From NCBI GenBank assembly GCA_907163345.1, contig CAJQUN010000413.1, positions 310,001 through 374,000 of the forward strand: DNA of 64,000 nucleotides, read 5' to 3'. The notes under the pieces are model-generated. The model made no database searches and was not told the origin of the DNA. It was given only the letters and a program-made list of their open reading frames with translations. Each line of letters begins with the position of its first letter. Within the stretch, counting starts at the first letter, position 1. Below are positions 54,244 to 64,000 of this stretch, piece after piece. A program made the position numbers and the translations under genes. Source of the DNA: Haberlea rhodopensis. Its lineage: Eukaryota > Streptophyta > Magnoliopsida > Lamiales > Gesneriaceae.

Positions 54244-55081
54244 ATGGCTTCGTCGAGTGCAACAACGACTCCAGTTCATCACGGATGGCAACAAAAGATG
54301 TTGTTTTATTTGACAACCTTGTGGTTGGCAAGGTTCCTCAATGATGATGCTCCTACTATTATGGAGAGTGAAACCGACAACCAAAAGAGGGATGCGGTTG
54401 ATGCGTGGAATCAAAGTGATTTCCTGTGCAAGAATTATATTCTCAACGGACTGGACAACACATTATACAATGTGTATTGTCTAGTGAAGACGACTAAGGA
54501 ATTGTGGCAATCCTTGGAGAAAACGTATAGTTCCGAGGATGCCGGCATGAAGAAATTCATCATTGGGAGATTCTTGGATTTCAAAATAGTTGACACAAAG
54601 TCGGTGATAGCGCAAGTGCAAGATTTGTAAGTAATCATGCACGAAATTCATGCGGAGGGAATGGTTCTAAGTAATTCATCCCAAGTGGCCGCAATGATTG
54701 AGAAATTGCATCCATCATGGAAGGACTTCAAGAATTATCTCAAGCACAAATGAAAAGAGATGAATCGTGAAGACCTTGTGGTTCGCTTGAGAATCGAAGA
54801 GGACAACAGAATTTCTGAAAGGATGGAAAATTGGCACCTACATGAAGCACGAGTGAACTTAGTGAAAAAACACGCCGGAACAAAGCGCAAGTTTGACGGC
54901 ATGGCCTCCAAATCTGGAAAGGCGAAGAACTTCAAAGGCAAGTGTTACAAATGTGGAAAACCCAAACATGGCGAAGGATTGTCACAATGAAGACGATCGT
55001 GGGAAGGCTATGAATCAAGTAAATGTGACCGAAGAAGATCATCTCTCAAATGATTTGGATGATCTAGCGCTTATCGCTTAA
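54244..55081 (+). pseudogene. Tork-like gag, broken
   Basis: From ATG 54244 the sequence reads WQQKMLFYLTTLWLARFLND (the Tork/TNT1-type gag core), then LVKTTKELWQSLEKTYSSED. A stop at 54628-54630 interrupts, a continuation follows (SSQVAAMIEKLHPSWKDFKNY), another stop lies near 54752, then VVRLRIEEDNR. The zinc knuckle is split: CYKCGKP lies in one frame and MAKDC in the next, so a one-base shift destroys it. The final residues are DDLALIA and a stop. This is a gag that decayed by a few point lesions. Confidence 0.85.
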
Positions 55082-56200
55082 TTAGATTGTGTATCTCTGA
55101 AAATTGTAAACTCCAAGAATGGAGTGATTCTAAATAAATGTATTGATGATATTTGTTGAAAGCAATAAAATTTATGTTATTACTTCTTGTATTGAATCTT
55201 ATGGTTTGTGGCATGATTGTTAGGATCATTTAAACCATAGTTCACAATACAAATTGTAATGTTAAATTTATTGCTTGTTTGGGCACTAAGTTAACAAAAT
55301 CGTCATTCATTTGTTAGAAGAATCATAACGTATCTAAAGTTAACTCATAATGATGTTTGTGATGGAAAGATTTTGCAAACTAGAGATGTGAGAAAAGTAA
55401 TTTGTTACTTTATCAATATTTGCACATGATATTGTTGTGACTTTTTTGCTATGAAGCAAAAAACGAGGCCAATGAGGTGTTTAAATACTTCAAGTATGAG
55501 ATTGCAATCAAATTTAGCAAATGAGGTTTGCTATGGGAATTGTGAGTAGATTATACTTGTGTTGTCTAAGAATTTGACGTTTAAGCTTGAGTTTGCAAGA
55601 CAATAAAATCTTGAATTCAAGTTTCTAAGCTTTGTACGCTTAAAACACAAGTGAAAAATCGAAGCCAAAATTTTGACTAGGCGTTGTAATATCTCAAATT
55701 GGTTCATTTTGAATTTCTAAGCTAGTACGCTTATAACATGAATTTGCAAGACTTAAAATCTTGAATTCAATTTTTCTAAGCTAGTGCGCTTATTGCAAAT
55801 TGTGAACCGAGTTTAAGAATATTATCCAAGTTTCAACTTTTGTAAGCAAGTACGCTTAAATCCGAAAATTTCAAGAAGTAAAAAACTTGAATTTGGATTT
55901 GTAAGACTATAACGCTTAGAACTTGAAACACGAAAGTTTGAACGCCAGTGCACTTCGTTACTACCCGAAGTTGTGGGGGTCGCAATTCTAGGATTCAATC
56001 ACATACTAAGTACCACATTTAGGCAAGGACGAAAAATCTTGTGATTGAAGGGAAAGAGAGTTGCCTACAATATTTGAAATGTGGAGGTACTTGGCTAAAC
56101 TAGAAATATGAAGGCTAAAGTGAAGTCATAACAAACGTCAAATAAGTGACATGAAGAGTTTGACAAATAATGTTGTCAAATAGATCAACGAGTGTGATAA
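55082..56200 (+). other. Degenerate internal region of Tork-like element
   Basis: No frame and no recognised pol motif. Repeated words such as TCTAAGCTAGTACGCTTA and TGCGCTTA (about 55620-55900, 56460) form a loose repeat of some 60-100 bp. Confidence 0.5.
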
Positions 56201-56214
56201 ATCTGTAGACTCCT

Positions 56215-56400
56215 AAGCATATGTATGCTTATGTATTGATGATATGCTCATTGGAGAAGCAATTTAGAAATCATCAAGTAACAAAGAAAATGTTGACGAG
56301 ACATTTTGACATATGTGCATCAAGAAAATGCTTGGAATTAAAGTTTCCAAGACATTTGAAGAATGGAGTCTCAAGGATTAATTCGAGTTTCAAATTTTAT
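56215..56400 (+). pseudogene. Reverse transcriptase fragment, Tork-like
   Basis: In shifting frames one can read a decayed active-site region (around 56225-56260; the Asp-Asp codons now read as stops in one frame) followed by KKMLTRHFD (about 56285). This is the piece of copia reverse transcriptase just after the active site. It shows the element once had, or recombined with, pol. Confidence 0.55.
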
Positions 56401-57391
56401 GTTGCTCTTAAATTTCAACTTTACAAGAAATAGAATCTTGAACTTGTAATTTTAAGAATCTATGCGCTTAAATATGAATTGTGAGTTAAAGTCGAGTATT
56501 TTCTCTGGTCTCGAATTTTTTAAGAAATAACGCGTTAACAAGGCTTTTAAAATTCGATGATGAAATATCCTAAAAGGATAAAATGAGGCTAATGAGGTAA
56601 TATGATTGATGAAAATTCTCTATGCAAAACATATAAAGCTTCTTCGGCCGAGTGGCTTTATAAGTTGTTAGAGAAAAATCATGTGCATGCAACTAAAATG
56701 TGTTGCGCTAATGCTATATGCCAAAATGATCTCTAGTAGCATAATCATGAGTGATTATGTGTAACCACGGATCCGCATATAAAATGGTTAACCGAGAGAT
56801 CATGTGGAAGTTTATAGAGGGGAATGTTGTTAAAACCCTATAATCAAAATCTCATAGATACCCAACCTTGTTGACTGGAGATCCCAAGATCTAGGTTCAA
56901 AATGGACAACTAAATTATGAGATTGTATAAACACATTGGAGATCACTCTCCAACTCATTCCTATGATAAGGGGTGTAGCCTGCAAAAGGGGTACGAGGAT
57001 AGGCAAAAATGCCTTTAATGATTCATAAGACATATTAGAATATGTTGGAGTATAGCGGAATACTCTTCTAGGAGATCACCAACGTAAGTGCGAAGTGTGG
57101 CCGCTTCAAAATTGGAAAGCACTTATGAAACCAAGCATGGTCAATGGCCGGAATGGACACAACCGAAAGAAACCAATACGAATGTTAGAATTGTTATGGC
57201 GTGGGTTCAATTGTCTAGGTTTACACAAACGACTAAATAGTTCAAGACTATAAGTTCACTATTAAGTCAAGTAAATCCGATTGAATACGACTACGGAAGA
57301 TTCAAAGCCGCAAGCTATCTCCCCAGATGCCATAATAGTTTGTTAAAGCGCTCAATTACATACATGCATTAATTTAGTTCATGTGGGGGAT

Positions 57392-57907
57392 TGTTGGAAA
57401 TTTGAATTGAATTAAATGGTGTGTCCATTCATTTTGGGGTGCAATTGTTTCATGATTGGATACTTCCAAATTAAATGGTGTGTCCATTCATGTTGGGGTG
57501 CAATTTTTCATGATTGGATGCTTCCAAATTGTGTCTTTTGATGACACCACTTGATATACTATGTAAGAAACAACCCTTGAATGAATTAGACATGTAATTT
57601 TTTAAATTCACATCATATTGAACATCAAAATTTGAGTAATTTTGTGGATCTTCATCCTTGTTTAATATTGAGTGCTTTTAAACTTTTGTGGTTTAAATGA
57701 TTTGTGATTTAGAGTGCTTCTATCACAAATCTTAGTCGTTGTATCTTGGGAGACAAATTGTCAATTGAACCGTTAGCACCGTAGCGGAGCAATATTGTCT
57801 TAAGGACAGAGATTTCAAATCTCGCTTCGACATTTCTACTACAAAGCTATTTGTTGTTTATGCTTGCTACTTTCCTAAGATACACACTCATAAGTTTTTT
57901 AACAACA
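57392..57907 (+). repeat. 3' LTR of the Tork-like element
   Basis: 516 bp, differing from the 5' LTR at scattered single bases. Confidence 0.88.
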
Positions 57908-58059
57908 AAATTAGACCAAATTATATGATTGTTTTTGTACTTTTCCCATTATTTCTAGAAACAATCTCTCGGGGTTTATTAATTAAATAACCTTAATAAA
58001 ATAAATAATTTCAAAAATAACCCGAAAAATAAAAACATTTCAAAAGTAACCTAAACCGC

Positions 58060-58378
58060 CAACCGGGTTGGCGTGTCCAATTGGTCACGCCAACTCAGTT
58101 GGCGTCACCTAATAAAATTTTGGTCACGCCAACTCAGTTGGCGTGACCAATTTAAAATATATTAGTCACGCCAACTGAGTTGGCGTGACCTTTGTTTTTT
58201 ACGGTCACGCCAACCCAGTTGGCGTGACCATTATTCACGCCAACTGGAGCTGCAAGTTGGTGTGAATAATTATTGGTCACGCCAACTGAGTTGGCGTGAC
58301 CAATAAATATCATGTGTCACGCCAACTCAGTTGGCGTGACCAATTAATGGTCACGCCAACTGAGTTGGCGTGACTTGG
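58060..58378. repeat. Left array of 27-bp palindromes
   Basis: About eight copies of a palindrome made of GGTCACGCCAACT joined to its reverse complement with a single shared base, separated by AT-rich spacers of 5-25 bp. A few carry CTCAG instead of CTGAG at the centre. Each could fold as a hairpin. Confidence 0.9.
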
Positions 58379-58379
58379 A

Positions 58380-59049
58380 GTTATAAAATTTTCGCAACCC
58401 TTCTTCTTCGGCAACAACTTCGGCGATTCTTACAGTCTAAATTCTTCCTCGCGTTGACCTCCAAGTTACTATCGTTTTTTTCTCATTTTGCTTCCAGTCA
58501 CTTCGTAGTTTCAGATTCAGAATTTAGAGGTAAAAATCATGTCGCCGTGAATTAATTTCTGTCACACTTTTTCGCTGCCATCCGCCGCCCCCCGCCGTCT
58601 GCTGCCGCCGTCGGCCGCCGGTTGCTGATGGCTGTTGGTTGTCGGCGGTAGCATCGTCATGTTTTATCAGTTTTAATTTATTTTGTTTACTTTATGTTGT
58701 CTATATGTACTAATATATTTTTTGTTTCATATAATAGGATGGATCCGATGAATGTACCAGGCCCGATCGATGATCATCTGTTGTTATTGCAGTCATGTCA
58801 TCGTTCTGAAGATGTATGGGCAGGTGATATTGATCGGCCCTTGCATGTGAGAAATCCGAGCAGCTATTTTTGGGATCTTTGCCCATTAGACACACGTGTT
58901 GTAAGTATGTTACATGAGTTTGGGTTTTATGGTGTATATAGGTGTAATAAGATTACCATTGACCCTCATCTAATCACGACGTTAGTAGAGAGATGGCGTC
59001 GTGAAACGCATACATTCCATCTGAGATCTGGAGAGGCGACAATAACAAT
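58380..59049 (+). pseudogene. Plant mobile domain (PMD) gene, truncated
   Basis: The coding ATG is probably 58739 (MDPMNVPGPIDDH). It follows a TTTTTTGTTTCATATAATAG acceptor, and a donor G|GTAAAA at about 58530 suggests a non-coding first exon and one intron. The protein includes RVVSMLHEFGFYGVYR and LVERWRRETHTFHL, then GEATIT, the start of the plant mobile domain found in MAIN/MAIL proteins and in many plant transposons. After about 103 residues it runs into an AAC/AATAAC microsatellite (59040-59138), and the rest of the domain is missing. Confidence 0.8.
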
Positions 59050-59138
59050 AATAATAACAATAACACAATAACAATAACAATAACAATAACAAGAACAATA
59101 TCAAAAACAATAACAATAACAATATCAAAAAACAATTA
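59040..59138 (+). repeat. AATAAC microsatellite
   Basis: AATAAC/AACAAT repeats with a few interruptions, at the broken end of the PMD gene and just beyond the transposase stop codon (59144). Confidence 0.9.
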
Positions 59139-59143
59139 CAACT

Positions 59144-61648
59144 TTATCGGTTTTGGGAACTCGATGCCATATGTCGTCTTGCCCGGGCTTCAGGCCAATC
59201 CATCTCATTTTGCATGCGTGTTGTTCGGTCTCGACCTCGTCTTCTTATAGTACGCAAGGTGAAATTGTGGTACAGTTCGAATGACGGGGTTTCCCAATAC
59301 TGCTCTCCCCATAATGGCTCAAATTCACCTTGATATGTGCTCCAATATTCTTGCATATTATAATACTCCTTGACAAATGTTTTTGCGTTTATGCCATAAG
59401 CTCGACATACTTGTATCACATGTGAGCAAGGAATGCCAAATTCTTTCCACTTCCCACAAGAACATTCCCTTGATTTGAGCTTCACAACATGAGTATTACC
59501 CCCACGTCCAACTTGCATCATTGTGATAACTGAGGCTGTTAGATGCCTTCGATCAAACATCTGAACTTCATGATGAATGGAGTGAAGATCAGCCCGAGCA
59601 TATTTTTCAAAAGCATAATCCGCCATTCTTGATTATTTTCGATCATTCTATCAGCTTTTTTCACTCGCTCCAAAAAATAATGCACACAACGATCGAATGT
59701 TAACTGTACAATGGCAGTGATTGGAAGGCGACATGCACCTTTCATGACTCCATTTATGCACTCCGACATATTTGTTGTTAGGATACCACAACACCATCCT
59801 TCATCATGAGCAAGTGTCCACTGAGACTTATCAATCCGATTCAGGTAATCAAAAGCCCTTGTTCAATGGTTTTGATCTCTTCCATCGTACGCTCATATTT
59901 TATCAGTTGATTTTCTGATCCAGCTTTCCAACACAAGTCTTTTAAGTGCACGTTTTTGAAACGACTATTAAAGTTTGAGCAAAGATGTCTCAAACAAAAT
60001 CGATGCACTCCACGGGGGGGTTTAAAGTCGGGGATACAGTCGGCTGCTGCAATAAGGCCCGGATGTCGATCAGAAATCAAACACACGCCGCCAGATTCTC
60101 CAATAATGTGTTTGCTAACCATCTCCAAGAACCATTTCCATGACAAAAAGTTCTCTTCATCGACAATTGAAAATGCCAGCGGTAACACTTGATTATTCGC
60201 GTCCATGGAGACAACAATCAACATCTTATGCTGATAGTTTACATACAGATGTGTGCCATCCACTGTAATAACTTGACGATAGTGGCGGAAACCATCTATG
60301 CACGGTTGAAGGCCCAGAAAACATAACTCAAAGTTTTTTCTCTCGGTCTTGCATTATCAAGATGATCCCACTCCACGACTGTGCCTGGGTTCCATTTTTT
60401 CAAAGCTCCCATATAGAAAGGTAATTTGTTGACCGAGCTCTCCCAGGTTCCATACACGTTCCGTATTGCACGTTTCAAACTATGCCAGCCTTTTGCATAT
60501 GATATTTCAAAGCCATACTTATCTTTCACCGTTTGAATCACATACTTGATTTCATAAGCTGGATCACAACGAACGATTCCCAATAACAAGCTAGCAATCA
60601 TATTCTTATCCAAGTTCGAATGATCAAGCGACAGCTCACTCAGCAGACAAGTGTGAGGACCACCATATTTGGTTATTTTGAATAACCCAACTTTTTTATC
60701 CAAACATGCACGCAGGTACCATCTGCAAGGTATATCCTCTGTACCGTGTTTGCATATTACTTTCCACAATGTTTTTGTACTCTTAACAACATGGTACTCA
60801 CGTTTTGCAACACGTACTGAATAATCCTTCACAGCTGCCTGCAGATGAAATTTATCTTTGAAGACCATGTTGCGATGGATTTCACCTTTGGAGTAATCAT
60901 AAAAACTCCCCCAACGGCCTGTTGGATTGTCAATCGAATCTCCAAAAACTTCTGGATGTGTCATGGAAAAGAATGGGATTGTTGGATAAAGATTATGATC
61001 ATTTGTCATGGTTGGTGCCCCCTCCTCTTGGTTTTCAACTGCTTCTGCCATCACACCAATATCAACTTCATCATCATCAGCATCAGTCTCATCATCAGAT
61101 GGAATCCCCTCTGGTTCTGAATTAATTTGATCACCAAAATCAGCAAAACTGTCTGCTCGTGGCTCAGCGGCAACATTATCAACATCTACTGGATGATCAT
61201 CTCGGTCTCCACCACTATATGAACCCTCAGCTTGATGTCGAGCAACAGACGTCTCTTGAATAACAGATGTCGTCAATCCTTCTGAAAAACTGCCACTCAT
61301 TGGCATTTCTGGAACATAATCATAATTCCTTGGTTCCGCTTGTATATAAAATTCCAAGCAACTATGACCCTGTTCTGAATCAAGTAGCCATGCTAAATTG
61401 TAATCATCATCTATGGGTAAAACAGTCTGACGTAACCCCGAAAAATCTTTGAACATATGCCTAGCATATAATTTCAAAAGAAACTGGTTGCGATCGAACC
61501 CAGTGATATCATATATTTTATCTAATAATTGTAGAAAATTAATTGTATGCCGTATAGTTGTACCTCTTGATGGACCACGATCATATCGGACGAACTCAGA
61601 ATCTTGTATAATATTACCCCCCCAATAAAATAAAACTTGAATAGACAT
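59144..61648 (-). pseudogene. MuDR-type transposase, frameshifted
   Basis: Four open pieces on the minus strand line up as one protein. 60296-61648 (450 codons from ATG 61648) has an N-terminal domain, an acidic linker and the MuDR DNA-binding domain (FKDKFHLQAAVKDYSV, Cys/His residues CKHG, CRWYLRAC, GGPHTC). 59841-60263 has the catalytic core with MDGTHLY, SDRHPGLIAA and an HRFCLRHL region. 59539-59769 has NMSECINGVMKGACRLPI. 59144-59626 has the SWIM zinc finger CSCGKWKEFGIPCSH. The frame changes near 60300, 59840 and 59600-59640. Both catalytic Asp motifs are visible and overall similarity is still high, so inactivation is fairly recent. Confidence 0.88.
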
Positions 61649-61844
61649 ATTTTGATAACTACAGAAAACTATTACTAGTAGCTAATAAAATCTTTTCTGA
61701 TGTAGAAGATCAGCTAAAGCTGCAACTACAGAGCATAATCAGAATTTTATCATATAATAAAAATATTAAAAGAGAATTTGTGAATTGGTGAGAAAACTAA
61801 GAGGCGGACGGCTTTATTTATAGCACATTTAGTGCCGCCAACTC

Positions 61845-62190
61845 AGTTGGTGGCACTATTAAAATAATGTCACGCCAACTGAGTTGGCGTGACCCTATAA
61901 AACAAAGGTCACGCCAACTGAGTTGGCGTGACTACTATTCAACGTTGGTCACGCCAACTGAGTTGGCGTGACCAATATTTTATATGGTCACGCCAACTGA
62001 GTGGCACTATTAAAATAATGTCACGCCAACTGAGTTGGCGTGACCCTATAAAACAAAGGTCACGCCAACTGAGTTGGCGTGACTACTATTCAACGTTGGT
62101 CACGCCAACTGAGTTGGCGTGACCAATATTTTATATGGTCACGCCAACTCAGTTGGCGTGACCTATGGACCCGCCAACTGAGTTGGCGGG
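61845..62190. repeat. Right array of 27-bp palindromes
   Basis: About ten copies of the same palindrome as on the left. A roughly 146-bp block is itself duplicated: GGCACTATTAAAATAATGTC occurs at 61852 and 61997, followed by the same spacers CCCTATAAAACAAA and TACTATTCAACGTT. The last copy is altered to CCCGCC...GGCGGG. Confidence 0.9.
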
Positions 62191-62283
62191 TAAGGTTAGT
62201 TTTTAAATGTTTTCAGAATTCGGGTTATTTTTGTAATTATTTGTTTTATTGGGGTTATTTAAATAAATAACCCCAATCTCTCG

Positions 62284-63060
62284 CCATTACTATTCCACTT
62301 TTATGATTATTAATTTAAAAAATTATAGTTGAAAGTTATAGAAAGTAGGCATTCGGCATGTTTCATGAGCCAAAATGTTATTCTCCAATTGGCCAAGGTG
62401 GTTGGAGGACTTCTTAAACATATGGCCAAAGAATTTATGGTGATTAAAAACAGGTTACTGATATATTGTGAAGTATGGTTTAAAAAATTAAAATAGCAAA
62501 ATCATCCCCACAAAAAAAAACAAACATTGTTTTAGTACATTCGTTATTGTTTTATTCTTACATTTACTTACTTTGGTTCCATATTTTTAATGGGTTCAGT
62601 AAATGTGTCTTACTTTCTTGGGGATCAGACGAAGTCAGAGCTTACATTAACCCAGGGTTGAATCTAGTCAATAATTACTAGAGAATCTACCTGAGAAATC
62701 CGAAGCCAAATGCTAATGAATTGATGAACTTGCACTACGAGTATGGCTAATTCTAGTCTACTTGGGGATCAAGAAATATAAGATTGAACTATACGAGTAT
62801 GACTAATTCCATGACTCGTGTTTAATTTAAACACATAGGACAAATGGATTAAGTTACATGGTGAATATTATCGCAGTCCATAGGTAATGTCGAGTCAATG
62901 ACATTATTGTAACTTGGGTAGTCTTGATGTGTTGTTAGATACCGCTCATTGCTTGTGATATAAAATTAGATTTTATGTCACTGCCAACGTTGTAAGATCA
63001 TAACGGGTCGCACAAAAGATTAAATCGATAAAGGAAGTTAAATTCATTAGATTAATTAAA
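62284..63060. other. Non-coding, LTR-like sequence
   Basis: No open frame of note. The phrases TTTATGTCACTGCCAACGTTGT and ATAACGGGTCGCAC (62975-63015) resemble parts of plant copia LTRs, but I cannot define ends or a lineage. Confidence 0.35.
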
Positions 63061-63097
63061 TTGATTAGGAAGAATCCTAATCATAAACTAATGGGCC

Positions 63098-63152
<55 letters not shown>
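63098..63152. repeat. TA microsatellite
   Basis: About 27 uninterrupted TA units, followed by AAATAAATATG. A smaller TA/TG run lies at 63238-63262. Confidence 0.95.
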
Positions 63153-63156
<4 letters not shown>

Positions 63157-63820
63157 TGAAACATATACATATACGCATATTGGGTTATGGGCCAAAAGGT
63201 TTTTAGAAAACCTTATTATGAGCCGCCGCCTCAATATCTATATATATATATATGTGTGTGTATGTCATGGATGGAGGTTTTGGATTAATAAAGATTAACT
63301 AAACCTAAAACACACCATTTGAAAGAAAAAAGGTAGTCGTCACCTCGTAACTCAGACATTTCGTCCATTTTCCCAGTTGATTTATCAAGTCTAGCAACTC
63401 GATAAATTCAACATCCCTTTCGATTTGATCGTGTGGATACCGTAGAGGCAAAACTGAAAAGTTTTGCTCGTGACTCGTGGACGTCTTGCTTAGAGGATTC
63501 TGCATCAAACATGCTACAAATGTATAACTCTCAACACCCGATATGATAACTTCGTATAGTTCCTCGGTGGGAATTTGATTTTTTTAATTCCGCTGCGTTG
63601 TATGCTCAGAGCCGTGTACGACGCTCATATCGGGGTTATGTGATAAATTGTTTTATCATGCTTTGAGTTATTGTTATCATGCTAATTCGAAACTGTAAGA
63701 TTAATAAGAACATATATGATATGTTATAATCAACATATCATATATGTATGTAGGAAACTATCGTAAAAATATATATGATATATTGACGAGTTTTATGTAT
63801 AATATACACATGTGTGCGCG
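63153..63820. other. Non-coding, possible LTR end
   Basis: Contains GTGTGGATACCGTAGAGGC (63430) and TTTTTAATTCCGCTGCG (63582), words common near the ends of plant copia LTRs. Boundaries are not visible inside the window. Confidence 0.35.
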
Positions 63821-64000
63821 CGACCGAGCCAAGCAAGGTGGGCGACCGTAGCTCGATGGTCGGGCGAACGGATTCGCAAGATGGGCGATTGCGCCTACGA
63901 GTGGGCGGACGACCGCGCCCATGCGTGGGTGGGCGACCGTACCTCTTGCATGGGTGGGCAGTGCCCACAAGGGGTGGGCAGTGCCCACAAGGGGTGGGCG
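63820..64000. repeat. GC-rich tandem repeat at window edge
   Basis: An abrupt switch from AT-rich DNA to GC-rich words GTGGGCGACCG, GGTGGGCGACCGTA and finally a 20-bp unit GGGTGGGCAGTGCCCACAAG repeated at 63953 and 63973, cut by the end of the window. GGGCAGTGCCC is itself palindromic. Confidence 0.75.

Larger units (their letters stand above)
53704..57907 (+). mobile_element. Tork-like copia element with gag remnant
   Basis: LTRs of equal length (516 bp, 53704-54219 and 57392-57907), TGTTGGAAATTTG...TTAACAACA, are flanked by a perfect AAATT duplication (53699-53703 and 57908-57912). A polypurine tract ATGTGGGGGA precedes the 3' LTR. A gag follows the 5' LTR. The remaining 2.3 kb shows only one decayed reverse transcriptase fragment and no integrase or protease, so the element is short (4.2 kb) and non-autonomous. 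The PBS after the 5' LTR is not recognisable. Confidence 0.9.
57972..62274. mobile_element. MULE with plant mobile domain gene and MuDR-type transposase
   Basis: The ends are inverted repeats (GGGTTTATTAATTAAATAACC on the left; on the right the reverse complement starts GGGGTTATTTATTTAAATAACC). A 9-bp duplication AATCTCTCG lies outside (57963-57971 and 62275-62283), the length typical of Mutator-like elements. Both ends continue with AAATAACCCGAA and then an array of 27-bp palindromes. Inside, a truncated plant mobile domain gene reads rightward and a frameshifted transposase reads leftward, so the two converge near 59100. Confidence 0.9.

Noticed and set aside
61928..62270. Short frames with repeated SRQLSWRD-type residues
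   Set aside because: They are translations of the 27-bp palindromes at the right end of the MULE.
63546..63559. ATAACTTCGTATAG, identical to one arm of the loxP site plus one spacer base
   Set aside because: The second inverted arm is absent, the flanks are ordinary LTR-like plant sequence, and no vector sequence is nearby. Most likely coincidence.

Overview
This window is plant nuclear DNA, most likely from a dicot. The evidence is the dense nesting of plant-type LTR retrotransposons (Tekay chromovirus, SIRE-like, Ale-like and Tork-like Ty1/copia, and a Tat-like non-autonomous element), a MuDR-type MULE with a plant mobile domain gene, a hAT-like element, and remnants of two ordinary plant genes (an Alba RGG-box gene and a Yip1-family gene). 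No tRNA, rRNA, CRISPR or bacterial-type operon is visible, and I see no intact host gene. Almost everything is mobile DNA or gene debris.

Left part (1-12984). A minus-strand LTR of a Tekay-like family (1346-3575) has its primer binding site on its left and scrambled minisatellite LTR debris out to position 1. Next is a non-autonomous LTR element (3721-12979, target duplication AACAA). It has no gag or pol, but carries a processed Yip1 gene copy and three different minisatellites. A Tekay-type solo LTR (5161-7224, duplication AATTT) sits inside the Yip1 copy, and an Athila/Tat-like solo LTR (about 10769-12066) sits near the right end.

Middle left (12985-24754). A decayed eight-exon Alba gene lies on the minus strand (13848-19269). 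Its first intron holds a hAT-like element (15443-17736, 8-bp duplication) that itself contains a smaller inverted-repeat element (16004-17275). A degenerate minus-strand copia element with TA...TA LTR ends (19376-23918, duplication AGTAA) sits about 100 bp upstream of the Alba start codon.

Centre (24755-53094). A tandem array of a SIRE-related non-autonomous LTR element has five LTRs alternating with four internal segments, and one target duplication (AAATC) flanks the whole array. A Tekay element with an intact 1503-residue gag-pol frame (29810-49296, duplication GTAAT) is inserted in the third LTR. Its 3' LTR is in turn split by a very young SIRE-like copia element (36919-47587, duplication CTTTC) that carries gag, pol and a long extra frame. 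The array itself appears to sit inside an older DNA transposon, whose ends lie near 24243 and 53325.

Right part (53700-64000). A Tork-like element has a gag remnant and almost no pol (53704-57907, duplication AAATT). It is followed by a MULE (57972-62274, 9-bp duplication) with a truncated plant mobile domain gene converging on a frameshifted MuDR-type transposase, and arrays of a 27-bp palindrome inside both ends. The remainder is AT-rich LTR-like sequence with a TA microsatellite and a GC-rich tandem repeat at the window edge.

One pattern runs across these families: clusters of the palindromic core CGATCGATCG, or shorter relatives of it, recur in the LTRs of several otherwise different elements.
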